Source of the DNA: Nocardioides sp.
GTDB lineage: Bacteria; Actinomycetota; Actinomycetes; Propionibacteriales; Nocardioidaceae
Assembly: GCF_004803405.1 (NCBI RefSeq)
Contig: NZ_SSXI01000330.1
Span: 1 to 32,561 of the forward strand
Direction: 5' to 3'
DNA length: 32,561 nt
The stretch's first letter is position 1. Each line of letters begins with the position of its first letter. The notes under the pieces were generated by a model. The model searched no databases. It saw nothing but the letters and a program-made list of their open reading frames with translations, and was not told where the DNA came from. Shown here one piece after another: positions 1 to 7,068 of the stretch. The position numbers were made by a program, and so were the translations under genes.

Positions 1-1
1 C

Positions 2-751
2 GGCAGCCTCGACCTCGTGGTCGTGCTGGCGCCGGGCGGCTCCGACACCGGGACCGCCTCGGCGGTGGCCGAGGCGGCCCGCCGCGGCTGCCAGCTCGTG
101 GTGGCGTGTCCGCCCGGGTCGATGGTCGCCGAGCACGCCGCCGGCCGATGGACCACGATCCTGCCGACCAGGACCGACGACCAGCTGGCCACCGCGGTCG
201 CGATGCTGTCGTTCCTCCACCAGGTCCAGGTCGGTCCGGTGGCGGACTCGGAGGCGGTCGCCAACGCCCTCGACCAGGTCGCCATCGCCTGCTCGCCCGG
301 CCGCGACATCTCGATCAACCCGGCGAAGATGCTCGCGATCTCGCTGGCCGACGCCAACCCCCTGGTCTGGGGAGGCTCGGTCCTCGGGGCCCGGGCGGCC
401 CGACGGGTCGCGGAGTCGATCCGTCGCACCTCGGGGCGGACCGCGCTCGCCGGGGACGCGGAGCACCTGCTCCCGGTGATCGAGGCCGCGCGTCCGCGCA
501 ACGTCTTCGCGGATCCCTTCGCCGACGGCGCGGGCGACCGTCGCCCGGTGCTGGTGGTCCTCGACGACGGGACCGAGGACCCGGTGGCCCACGACCAGCG
601 GCGTCGGCTCGACGAGGCGGCCCGTGCCGGTGACGTGCGCGTCGAGACGGTCACCGCAGACGTCGACGGGGAGGTGGCGCGCTACGCCTCCTTGCTGCTG
701 CACGGCACCTACGCCGCGGAGTACCTCCGCCTCGGCCTGGTCGACGACTGA
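2..751 (+). CDS. SIS-domain (phosphosugar isomerase-like) protein, 5' end cut off by the window
   Basis: This is an open frame from the first complete codon of the window to TGA at 749-751, giving the last 249 residues of a longer protein. The visible part starts inside a Rossmann-like segment (LVVVLAPGGSDTGTASAVAEA), followed by CQLVVACPPGS, which reads like a SIS sugar-phosphate-binding fold. A C-terminal half contains a second alpha/beta segment (PVLVVLDDG). In actinobacteria a TobH/Rv3256c-like SIS protein lies near manA and upstream of the ahcY-mtrAB-lpqB block, and this position matches. The exact substrate is unknown; relatives are annotated as phosphoglucose/phosphomannose isomerase-like. 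The ATG at 17 is probably internal, because coding sequence of the same quality continues upstream to the window edge. Family assignment is moderately sure; enzymatic role is not. Confidence 0.72.
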   Translation, partial: GSLDLVVVLAPGGSDTGTASAVAEAARRGCQLVVACPPGSMVAEHAAGRWTTILPTRTDDQLATAVAMLSFLHQVQVGPVADSEAVANALDQVAIACSPGRDISINPAKMLAISLADANPLVWGGSVLGARAARRVAESIRRTSGRTALAGDAEHLLPVIEAARPRNVFADPFADGAGDRRPVLVVLDDGTEDPVAHDQRRRLDEAARAGDVRVETVTADVDGEVARYASLLLHGTYAAEYLRLGLVDD

Positions 752-754
752 CCG

Positions 755-786
755 CGGCGGGGGAGTGAGCCGCGTCACCCCCGCCG
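755..786 (+). terminator. Hairpin directly after the SIS-protein stop codon
   Basis: CGGCGGGGG (755-763) pairs perfectly with CCCCCGCCG (778-786), a 9-bp stem with a 14-base loop, starting 3 bases after the TGA at 749-751. There is no T tract, which is common for actinobacterial terminators. An alternative hairpin, CGCGGC (753-758) with GCCGCG (769-774), shares bases with this stem, so the two cannot form together. Confidence 0.5.
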
Positions 787-819
787 TGTGTCCCCGGCTG
801 CACCGGGTACCAGGCGGAG

Positions 820-1920
820 ATGGCTGATCAGTCTGCGACCTCGCGGGACCCCTGGCTCGACAACGCCAAGATGGCCTTGATCCTGCTGGTGGTGGTCGGC
901 CACGCCTGGGAGCTGCTGCCCTCCGACGGCCCCAGGGGTCAGCTGTACGACTTCCTGTACCTCTGGCACATGCCGGCGTTCGTCCTCATCTCCGGCTACC
1001 TCTCGCGCGGCTTCGAGTACGCGCCCAAGCGGATGTGGCAGCTGGTCCGGACGCTGGTCGTGCCCTACATCGTGTTCGAGGCGGCGCTCGCGCTGTTCCG
1101 CCTCTGGGTGGGAGGTGAGCGCCTCCAGGACCTGTTCACCGATCCGCACTTTCCGCTCTGGTACCTGCCCGCACTGGTCGTGTGGCGGCTGCTGACCCCG
1201 CTGTTCCGCCCGCTGTGGGGTGGGGTGATCGTCGCGGCCGGCGTCTCCGTGGCCGGCGGGTTCATCGACGGCGAGATGTCGCAGCTGATGGACATCGCCC
1301 GGATCCTCGGCTTCCTGCCGTTCTTCGTGCTGGGCCTGAAGGCCACGCCCGAGATGCTGGGCTGGCTCCGCGGCCGGTTCCCGGCCGCGGTGGGCCTCGG
1401 CGTCCTCGGGGTGCTGTGGCTCCTGGCGGGCAGCCTGGACCACTGGGCCGACGTTGCCTACCTCTACTACAGGCCGTACGACTACCTCGAGGCCTCGAAC
1501 ATCACGGTGATGCTCACCCGGCTGATGGTGGTCACAGCCGGCATGGTCGGGGCGGTCGCGTTCCTCACGCTGGTGCCGCGCTGGAACGGCTGGTTCGCGC
1601 GGATGGGCTCGGCGACCCTGATCGTCTACCTGTTCCACGGGTTCGCCGTGAAGGGTCTCGAGTACGCCGGCTTCTCGGACTGGGTCGACGGCCACACGTG
1701 GCTCGGACTGATGGCCGCCACCCTCAGCGGGGTCGCGATCACCCTCGGTCTCGCCGCCCCGCCCGTGCGCAGGCTCCTGCAGCACGTGGTCGACCCGTTC
1801 GGCACGGCCGAGAAGGAGGTGCGCGAGGCGGTGGGGCTCGCGGTCGTCGTCCAGGAGCAGGAGGAGGGTCCGGACGAGGCGCCGGCGGATGCCCATCAGG
1901 GTGCCCTGGCCGGGCGGTAG
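820..1920 (+). CDS. Acyltransferase-3 family integral membrane protein
   Basis: A 366-residue multi-pass membrane protein of the acyltransferase-3 superfamily, which transfers acetyl or other acyl groups to extracytoplasmic carbohydrates. The N-terminus has the family hallmark: a short cytoplasmic lead (RDPWLDNAKM), a first membrane helix ending in VVVGHAW with His28, and the second conserved histidine in LWHMPAFVLISGY (His50). About ten hydrophobic helices follow. The last 35 or so residues are hydrophilic and acidic (VQEQEEGPDEAPAD) and probably cytoplasmic. It resembles the fucose 4-O-acetylase-like branch (COG3594 type). The start is ATG at 820 with the purine-rich AGGCGGAG immediately before it, unusually close for a Shine-Dalgarno site. 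The acceptor molecule cannot be told from sequence. It stands alone, between a hairpin and the DUF808 transcription unit. Confidence 0.85.
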   Translation: MADQSATSRDPWLDNAKMALILLVVVGHAWELLPSDGPRGQLYDFLYLWHMPAFVLISGYLSRGFEYAPKRMWQLVRTLVVPYIVFEAALALFRLWVGGERLQDLFTDPHFPLWYLPALVVWRLLTPLFRPLWGGVIVAAGVSVAGGFIDGEMSQLMDIARILGFLPFFVLGLKATPEMLGWLRGRFPAAVGLGVLGVLWLLAGSLDHWADVAYLYYRPYDYLEASNITVMLTRLMVVTAGMVGAVAFLTLVPRWNGWFARMGSATLIVYLFHGFAVKGLEYAGFSDWVDGHTWLGLMAATLSGVAITLGLAAPPVRRLLQHVVDPFGTAEKEVREAVGLAVVVQEQEEGPDEAPADAHQGALAGR

Positions 1921-1939
1921 GCGCCTCCGCGCCGCCGAC

Positions 1940-1945
1940 TAGGCT
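1940..1945 (+). promoter_or_regulatory. -10 hexamer for a leaderless transcript ahead of the DUF808 gene
   Basis: TAGGCT (1940-1945) fits the actinobacterial TANNNT -10 box. It is followed by a 7-base spacer and then ATG at 1953, so transcription would begin at or next to that ATG. No clear -35 box is seen. It lies just past the end of the acyltransferase gene. Confidence 0.45.
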
Positions 1946-1952
1946 GCCGGCC

Positions 1953-2006
1953 ATGCCCAGCACCGCACTCCGTCAGGGACCAGGCGCACCGGGGGTCACC
2001 CCGTGA
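1953..2006 (+). CDS. Probable 17-codon leader ORF coupled to the DUF808 gene
   Basis: ATG at 1953 opens a 17-codon frame (MPSTALRQGPGAPGVTP) ending at TGA 2004-2006. Its stop overlaps the GTG start of the next gene in the sequence GTGA (2003-2006), the geometry of translational coupling. The ATG lies 7 bases after a TANNNT box, as expected for a leaderless mRNA. The DUF808 start has no good Shine-Dalgarno site of its own (GTCACCCC precedes it), so ribosomes finishing this peptide could supply initiation. I see no known function in the peptide, and it may be only a ribosome-delivery device. The alternative is that the DUF808 mRNA starts elsewhere and the ORF is fortuitous. Confidence 0.4.
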   Translation: MPSTALRQGPGAPGVTP

Positions 2007-3010
2007 GCGCCGGCCTCTTCGGCCTGCTCGACGACATCGCCGCGATCGCCAAGCTGGCGGCCGCGTCCGTGGACGATGTCGGCGCAGCCGCGGGCCGGGC
2101 CACCACGAAGGCTGCCGGGGTGGTCGTCGACGACACCGCGGTGACGCCGCAGTACGTCCACGGCGTCGCGGCGAACCGCGAGCTTCCGATCGTGAAGCGG
2201 ATCGCGATCGGGTCGATCCGCAACAAGCTGCTGCTGATCCTCCCCGCGGCGCTGCTGCTCAGCCAGTTCCTGCCGGACCTGTTGCCGATCATCCTGATGC
2301 TCGGCGGCACCTTCCTGGCGTACGAGGGTGCGCACAAGATCTGGCACAAGGTCGCCGGGCACCACGACCACGACATCCCCGTGACGGAGATCAGTCCCGA
2401 GGCCGAGAAGGAGATGATCTCCGGCGCGATCCGGACCGACCTCATCCTCTCCGCGGAGATCATGGTGATCGCGCTCGACGAGGTCGCCGCCGAAAGCTTC
2501 TGGTCGCGGCTGGCGATCCTCGTGGTCGTCGCGTTCGCGATCACCATCGCGGTGTACGGCGTGGTCGCGGCGATCGTGAAGATGGACGACACCGGGCTGC
2601 TGCTGACGCAGCGGAAGTCCGGACTCGCGAAGAAGGTCGGGTACGGGCTGGTGGCAGCGATGCCCAAGCTGCTGGCGGTGATCTCCGTCGTCGGCACGGT
2701 CGCGATGCTGTGGGTGGGCGGCCACATCCTGCTGGTCAACGTCCACGAGGTCGGCTGGTGGGACGCGCCGTACGACTGGGTGCACGGCCTCGAGCACGAC
2801 GTGGAGCACGCGGTCCACGGGTTCCTCGGCGCGACCCTCGCCTGGCTGGTCAACACCGGCATCTCGGCGGTGATCGGCCTCGTGGTCGGCGCGGCGGTGG
2901 TGGCGGTCGTCAGCGTCCTGCCGTTCGGCCGCGACAAGGCGGCGCCTGAGCCGGGGTCCGTCGAACGACCGGTGAAGCCCGGCGCGACGCCTCCGGCCGA
3001 CGCACACTAG
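2003..3010 (+). CDS. DUF808 family inner-membrane protein (YedI-like)
   Basis: A 335-residue protein with the typical DUF808 opening, SAGLFGLLDDIAAIAKLAA, followed by the conserved stretch VDDTAVTPQYVHGV and several membrane segments: LLLILPAALLLSQFLPDLLPII, a helix around LAILVVVAFAITIAVYGVVAAI, one near LLAVISVVGTVAMLWVGGHIL, and a final helix near AVIGLVVGAAVVAVVSVLPF. A His-rich loop (HKVAGHHDHDI) lies after the first hydrophobic pair. The family's function is unknown; E. coli YedI is the usual reference. The start is GTG at 2003, chosen because the family motif begins at once and because it overlaps the stop of the upstream leader ORF. The C-terminal 25 residues are hydrophilic and proline-rich. 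Confidence 0.88.
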   Translation: MSAGLFGLLDDIAAIAKLAAASVDDVGAAAGRATTKAAGVVVDDTAVTPQYVHGVAANRELPIVKRIAIGSIRNKLLLILPAALLLSQFLPDLLPIILMLGGTFLAYEGAHKIWHKVAGHHDHDIPVTEISPEAEKEMISGAIRTDLILSAEIMVIALDEVAAESFWSRLAILVVVAFAITIAVYGVVAAIVKMDDTGLLLTQRKSGLAKKVGYGLVAAMPKLLAVISVVGTVAMLWVGGHILLVNVHEVGWWDAPYDWVHGLEHDVEHAVHGFLGATLAWLVNTGISAVIGLVVGAAVVAVVSVLPFGRDKAAPEPGSVERPVKPGATPPADAH

Positions 3011-3056
3011 TCGCTCGCCTCCTGCCGATGATTCCCGCGGCGGAGAGCCCCGCTTG

Positions 3057-3062
3057 TAGGGT
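3057..3062 (+). promoter_or_regulatory. Possible -10 hexamer upstream of ahcY
   Basis: TAGGGT (3057-3062) matches TANNNT and would give a leader of about 75 bases before ATG 3143. No convincing -35 box lies 16-18 bases upstream, so this is a weak call. Confidence 0.25.
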
Positions 3063-3142
3063 GGTGAAGGCCATGCGCGGGAGATCCCGGAAGAGCGCAG
3101 ATGCGCCGCAGGACCACTGACACTCGAGCTTCGAGGACCAAC

Positions 3143-4585
3143 ATGGACTACAAGGTTGCCGACCTGAGCCTGGCCGAGTACGGCCGCAAGGAACTCTCCC
3201 TGGCCGAGCACGAGATGCCCGGCCTGATGTCGCTGCGCGAGCGCTACGGCGACAGCCGGCCGCTGGCCGGCGCGCGGATCGCGGGCTCGCTCCACATGAC
3301 CATCCAGACCGGTGTGCTCATCGAGACGCTGGTCGCGCTCGGCGCCGACGTGCGCTGGGCCTCCTGCAACATCTTCTCCACCCAGGACCACGCGGCCGCC
3401 GCGGTCGTCGTCGGCCCCGACGGCACCGTCGACAACCCGCAGGGCACTCCCGTCTTCGCCTGGAAGGGCGAGACCCTCGAGGAGTACTGGGACCTCGCCG
3501 AGAAGGTCTTCGACTTCGCCGACGAGGCCGGCAACAAGGTCGGACCCAACATGCTGCTCGACGACGGTGGTGACATCACCCTGCTCGTCCACAAGGGCGT
3601 CGAGTTCGAGAAGGCCGGAGCGGTGCCGTCGCAGGACAGCACCGACAACGAGGAGTACAAGGAGGTCCTCCGGGTCCTCGCGCGCTCCCTCGACAACGAC
3701 CCGCAGCGCTGGACCAACATCGCCAACGGCATCAAGGGCGTCTCCGAGGAGACCACCACCGGCGTGCTCCGGCTGTACGACCGGTTCAAGGAGGGCTCGC
3801 TCCTCTTCCCGGCGATCAACGTGAACGACTCGGTCACCAAGTCGAAGTTCGACAACAAGTACGGCTGCCGTCACTCGCTCATCGACGGCATCAACCGCGC
3901 CACCGACGTCATGATCGGCGGCAAGGTCGCGGTCGTCTGCGGCTACGGCGACGTCGGCAAGGGCTCCGCGGAGTCGCTGCGTGGTCAGGGCGCTCGCGTC
4001 ATCGTCACCGAGATCGACCCGATCTGCGCGCTGCAGGCGGCGATGGACGGCTACGAGGTCAAGCGCCTCGAGTCGGTCGTCGAGACTGCCGACATCTTCA
4101 TCACCACGACGGGCAACTTCGACATCATCCGCGTCGAGCACTTCGAGAAGATGAAGCACCAGGCGATCGTCGGCAACATCGGCCACTTCGACAACGAGAT
4201 CAACATGGCCGGCCTCGCGAAGATCCCGGGCATCGTCAAGGACGAGATCAAGCCCCAGGTCCACCAGTGGATCTTCCCCGACGGGAAGAAGATCATCGTC
4301 CTGTCCGAGGGCCGGCTGCTGAACCTCGGCAACGCGACCGGCCACCCGTCGTTCGTCATGTCGAACTCGTTCACCAACCAGGTCCTGGCCCAGATCGAGC
4401 TCTTCACCAAGACCGACAAGTACCCGGTCGGCGTGTACGTCCTCCCGAAGCACCTCGACGAGGAGGTCGCGCGCCTGCACCTCGAGGCGCTCGGTGTCGA
4501 GCTGACCGAGCTCACCCAGGAGCAGGCCGACTACCTCGGTGTCCCGATCGAGGGTCCGTACAAGTCCGAGCACTACCGGTACTGA
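3143..4585 (+). CDS. ahcY: Adenosylhomocysteinase (S-adenosylhomocysteine hydrolase)
   Basis: A cytoplasmic 480-residue NAD-dependent enzyme that hydrolyses S-adenosylhomocysteine to adenosine and homocysteine, clearing the product of SAM methylation. It shows the N-terminal substrate domain ([23 protein letters not shown], with [13 protein letters not shown]), the Rossmann NAD site [18 protein letters not shown], and the conserved C-terminus [10 protein letters not shown], whose Lys and Tyr contact NAD in the partner subunit. The frame is open from an ATG at 3101, but I chose ATG 3143 ([17 protein letters not shown]). It matches family starts and has GAGGA at 3133-3137 five bases upstream. 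Adjacency to mtrAB is the standard actinobacterial arrangement. The gene probably has its own promoter in the 132-base gap and ends at a strong hairpin. Identification is secure. Confidence 0.97.
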   Translation: MDYKVADLSLAEYGRKELSLAEHEMPGLMSLRERYGDSRPLAGARIAGSLHMTIQTGVLIETLVALGADVRWASCNIFSTQDHAAAAVVVGPDGTVDNPQGTPVFAWKGETLEEYWDLAEKVFDFADEAGNKVGPNMLLDDGGDITLLVHKGVEFEKAGAVPSQDSTDNEEYKEVLRVLARSLDNDPQRWTNIANGIKGVSEETTTGVLRLYDRFKEGSLLFPAINVNDSVTKSKFDNKYGCRHSLIDGINRATDVMIGGKVAVVCGYGDVGKGSAESLRGQGARVIVTEIDPICALQAAMDGYEVKRLESVVETADIFITTTGNFDIIRVEHFEKMKHQAIVGNIGHFDNEINMAGLAKIPGIVKDEIKPQVHQWIFPDGKKIIVLSEGRLLNLGNATGHPSFVMSNSFTNQVLAQIELFTKTDKYPVGVYVLPKHLDEEVARLHLEALGVELTELTQEQADYLGVPIEGPYKSEHYRY

Positions 4586-4594
4586 GACATCGAC

Positions 4595-4629
4595 CCGAAG
4601 CCGGCACTCCACGCGGGTGCCGGCTTCGG
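4595..4629 (+). terminator. Strong terminator-like hairpin after ahcY
   Basis: A perfect 13-bp inverted repeat, CCGAAGCCGGCAC (4595-4607) with GTGCCGGCTTCGG (4617-4629) and a 9-base loop, begins 10 bases after the ahcY stop. It ends 14 bases before the -10 box of mtrA. There is no T tract. Its placement separates ahcY from mtrA as transcription units. Confidence 0.7.
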
Positions 4630-4642
4630 TCGTCCCCGCGCC

Positions 4643-4648
4643 TAGGAT
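4643..4648 (+). promoter_or_regulatory. -10 hexamer for leaderless mtrA transcription
   Basis: TAGGAT (4643-4648) is followed by a 7-base spacer and ATG 4656, so the transcript should begin at the start codon. No Shine-Dalgarno sequence lies between the ahcY hairpin and the ATG, which supports leaderless initiation. Confidence 0.55.
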
Positions 4649-4655
4649 TGCGCCC

Positions 4656-5366
4656 ATGAGCCAGCCCGCCGGCGCGCAGTCGTACCAGACGAAGGGACGT
4701 GTCCTCGTCGTGGACGACGATGCTCCCCTCGCGGAGATGCTCAGCATCGTGCTCGGCCAGGAGGGGTTCGAGAGCCGGGTGTGCGCGCACGGTGACGCCG
4801 CGCTCGCGGAGTTCCGCGACTACCGCCCCGATCTGGTGCTGCTCGACCTGATGCTGCCCGGCAAGGACGGCATCGACGTGTGCAAGGAGATCCGCGCCGA
4901 GTCCGGCGTGCCGATCGTGATGCTGACCGCCAAGGGAGACACGGTCGACGTCGTCGTGGGTCTGGAGTCCGGTGCCGACGACTACGTGGTCAAGCCGTTC
5001 AAGCCCAAGGAGCTGGTGGCGCGGATCCGTGCCCGCGTACGACGGACCGACTCGGTCGCACCCGAGACGCTGACCATCAAGGACATCGTCATCGACGTCG
5101 CCGGGCACTCCGTGACGCGTGGGCACGAGGAGATCTCGCTGACCCCGCTGGAGTTCGACCTGCTGATGTGCCTGGCTCGCAAGCCCGGCCACGTCTTCAC
5201 CCGGCAGGTGCTGCTCGAGGAGGTCTGGGGCTACCAGCACGCCGCCGACACCCGGCTGGTCAACGTGCACGTCCAGCGGCTGCGGTCGAAGGTCGAGCAC
5301 GACCCCGAGCGACCGGAGGTGGTCCTCACGGTCCGGGGGGTCGGCTACAAGGCCGGCTCCGCCTAG
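4656..5366 (+). CDS. mtrA: Two-component response regulator MtrA (OmpR family)
   Basis: A 236-residue response regulator that, with MtrB, controls cell-wall homeostasis and division genes in actinobacteria. The receiver domain shows the acidic pocket (VVDDDAP), the phospho-acceptor Asp64 in VLLDLMLPG, the conserved Thr in VMLTAK and Lys in VVKPFKP. The C-terminal winged helix is complete, with LTPLEFDLLMCLARKPGHVFTR and the recognition-helix region TRLVNVHVQRLRSK, and ends VRGVGYKAG. The start is ATG 4656 (MSQPAGAQSY), 7 bases after a TANNNT box. The frame is open further upstream, but that part lies in the terminator and is not coding-like. mtrB follows 13 bases after the stop and lpqB after that, the usual mtrAB-lpqB operon. 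Confidence 0.95.
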   Translation: MSQPAGAQSYQTKGRVLVVDDDAPLAEMLSIVLGQEGFESRVCAHGDAALAEFRDYRPDLVLLDLMLPGKDGIDVCKEIRAESGVPIVMLTAKGDTVDVVVGLESGADDYVVKPFKPKELVARIRARVRRTDSVAPETLTIKDIVIDVAGHSVTRGHEEISLTPLEFDLLMCLARKPGHVFTRQVLLEEVWGYQHAADTRLVNVHVQRLRSKVEHDPERPEVVLTVRGVGYKAGSA

Positions 5367-5379
5367 GCTCCGGCGCCCC

Positions 5380-7068
5380 ATGGTCGGGACAAGCGGGCAC
5401 TTCTGGGCAGGCCTCACGCCCGGGCTCCGCCGCGCACTGACGTTCTGGCGTCGGTCCATCCAGGCGCGCGTGGTCGTGAGCACCGTCGTGCTGTCAGCTG
5501 TGATCGTCAGCGGGGTCGGCTGGATCCTGCTCCAGCAGACCCGGGAGGGCCTGCTCGACCATCGCGTCGACGTCGTCCTCGGTGAGGTCGACGCCGAGAT
5601 CGGAGATGCTCGAGCCCGCCTGGACGCCGCGTCCGGCACCGAGGTCAACGCCAGCCGCCAGCAGCGCGACCTGGTCGACCCGATCATCGACCGCGGAGAG
5701 AGCCGCGGCTACAGCGTGGTCCTCGCCGGCCCCGAGGGCGAGGACGTGCCGCTGCGTGAGGGTGGCGGCGAGTACACCAGCGGACTGGACCTGCGCAGCG
5801 TGCCCGAGGCGATCGAGGCGCACTTCGACGGCGTCAACCGGACCACCGCGTGGAGCTACACCGAGATCGTCCGGACCGCCGAGGACGGCCAGGCACGGAC
5901 CGACCCCGGCATCATCGTCGGCTCGCAGGTGCAGCTGCCCTCGGACGGCAACACCTACACGCTGTACTTCCTGTTCCCGCTGACCGCGGAGGAGGAGACC
6001 CTCGGTCTGGTGACCCGGGCGCTGCTCACCGCTGCCGGTCTGCTGGTCGCGCTCGTCGCCGGCCTGACCTGGCTGGTGACCCGCCAGGTCGTGACCCCGA
6101 TCCGGATGGCCCGGCGCGTCGCGGAGCGGCTCGCGGCCGGGCGGCTGCAGGAGCGGCTCGAGGTGGTGGGCGAGGACGACATCGCGCGCCTCGCCTACTC
6201 GTTCAACCAGATGGCCAGCAACCTGCAGCGCCAGATCCGCCAGCTCGAGGAGCTGAGCTGGGTGCAGCGACGCTTCGTCTCCGACGTCTCACACGAGCTG
6301 CGAACCCCCCTGACCACCGTGCGCATGGCGTCCGACGTGCTGCACGACGCCCGCACGAACTTCGACCCGACCACGGCCCGGTCCGCCGAGCTCCTCCAAG
6401 CCGAGCTCGACCGGTTCGAGAACCTGTTGGTCGACCTGCTCGAGATCAGCCGGTTCGACGCCGGGGCCGCCATGCTGGACACCGAGGACGTCAACCTGGT
6501 CGACGTCGTGGACCGCGTGGTCGACGCCGCCCGCCCGCTCGCCGACCAGCGGGGGGTGCGGGTGGTCGTGGAGCAGCCCGTGGAGCCGGTTCGTGCGGAG
6601 GTCGACGTACGACGCGTGGAGCGCATCGTGCGCAACCTGGTCGTCAACGCGATCGACCACGCGATGGCCGACGACCCGACCGAGGCGGTCGTCGTGCGCC
6701 TCGCATCGGACGAGGGCGCTGCCGCGATCACCGTCCGCGACCACGGAGTCGGCCTCGCTCCCGGCGAGTCAGCCATGGTGTTCAACCGGTTCTGGCGCTC
6801 GGACCCGGCGCGGGCGAGAACGAGCGGCGGCACGGGTCTCGGTCTCGCCATCGCCCAGGAGGACGCGCACCTCCACGGCGGTTGGCTGCAGGCGTGGGGT
6901 CGTACCGGCCAGGGCGCCCAGTTCCGGCTCACCATTCCGCGACACGCGGGCGCCGCCCTGCGTCACAGCCCGCTGCCGCTGACCCCGGAGGACGCGCTGT
7001 CCAGCGACGCCGCGGTCGTGACCGGTCCGGCCGACGCCGTCCGGACCGAAGAGGGGACTCGCTCGTGA
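5380..7068 (+). CDS. mtrB: Two-component sensor histidine kinase MtrB
   Basis: A 562-residue membrane histidine kinase, partner of MtrA. Order of domains: first membrane helix at residues 29-51, an extracytoplasmic sensor region of about 160 residues, a second helix near 212-233, HAMP at about 234-287 (VTRQVVTPIRMARRVAE), HisKA with phospho-accepting His305 in SDVSHELRTP, then an HATPase domain with N box RNLVVNAIDHA (Asn423), G1 DHGVGLA and G2 GGTGLGLA. A tail of about 50 residues beyond the kinase fold is Ala/Pro-rich and probably disordered. The ATG at 5380 has no Shine-Dalgarno site. A TAGGCT hexamer spans the mtrA stop 10 bases upstream, so an extra near-leaderless start is possible. The TGA overlaps the lpqB GTG. 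Confidence 0.95.
   Translation: MVGTSGHFWAGLTPGLRRALTFWRRSIQARVVVSTVVLSAVIVSGVGWILLQQTREGLLDHRVDVVLGEVDAEIGDARARLDAASGTEVNASRQQRDLVDPIIDRGESRGYSVVLAGPEGEDVPLREGGGEYTSGLDLRSVPEAIEAHFDGVNRTTAWSYTEIVRTAEDGQARTDPGIIVGSQVQLPSDGNTYTLYFLFPLTAEEETLGLVTRALLTAAGLLVALVAGLTWLVTRQVVTPIRMARRVAERLAAGRLQERLEVVGEDDIARLAYSFNQMASNLQRQIRQLEELSWVQRRFVSDVSHELRTPLTTVRMASDVLHDARTNFDPTTARSAELLQAELDRFENLLVDLLEISRFDAGAAMLDTEDVNLVDVVDRVVDAARPLADQRGVRVVVEQPVEPVRAEVDVRRVERIVRNLVVNAIDHAMADDPTEAVVVRLASDEGAAAITVRDHGVGLAPGESAMVFNRFWRSDPARARTSGGTGLGLAIAQEDAHLHGGWLQAWGRTGQGAQFRLTIPRHAGAALRHSPLPLTPEDALSSDAAVVTGPADAVRTEEGTRS

Noticed and set aside
3063..3142. An S-adenosylhomocysteine or SAM riboswitch upstream of ahcY
   Set aside because: I looked because these riboswitches occur upstream of ahcY. 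The short leader has GAGCGC-like pieces, but I could not build the long-range stem of the known SAH aptamer. A covariance-model search would settle it.
3101..3142. A longer ahcY start at ATG 3101
   Set aside because: The extra 14 residues ([14 protein letters not shown]) do not resemble family N-termini, and the Shine-Dalgarno site at 3133-3137 belongs to ATG 3143.
1973..4747. A 924-residue open frame on the minus strand opposite DUF808 and ahcY
   Set aside because: It is the mirror of two well-identified plus-strand genes. Its translation is dominated by Asp, Val, Leu and Arg with no family signature, as expected for the antisense of GC-rich coding sequence.
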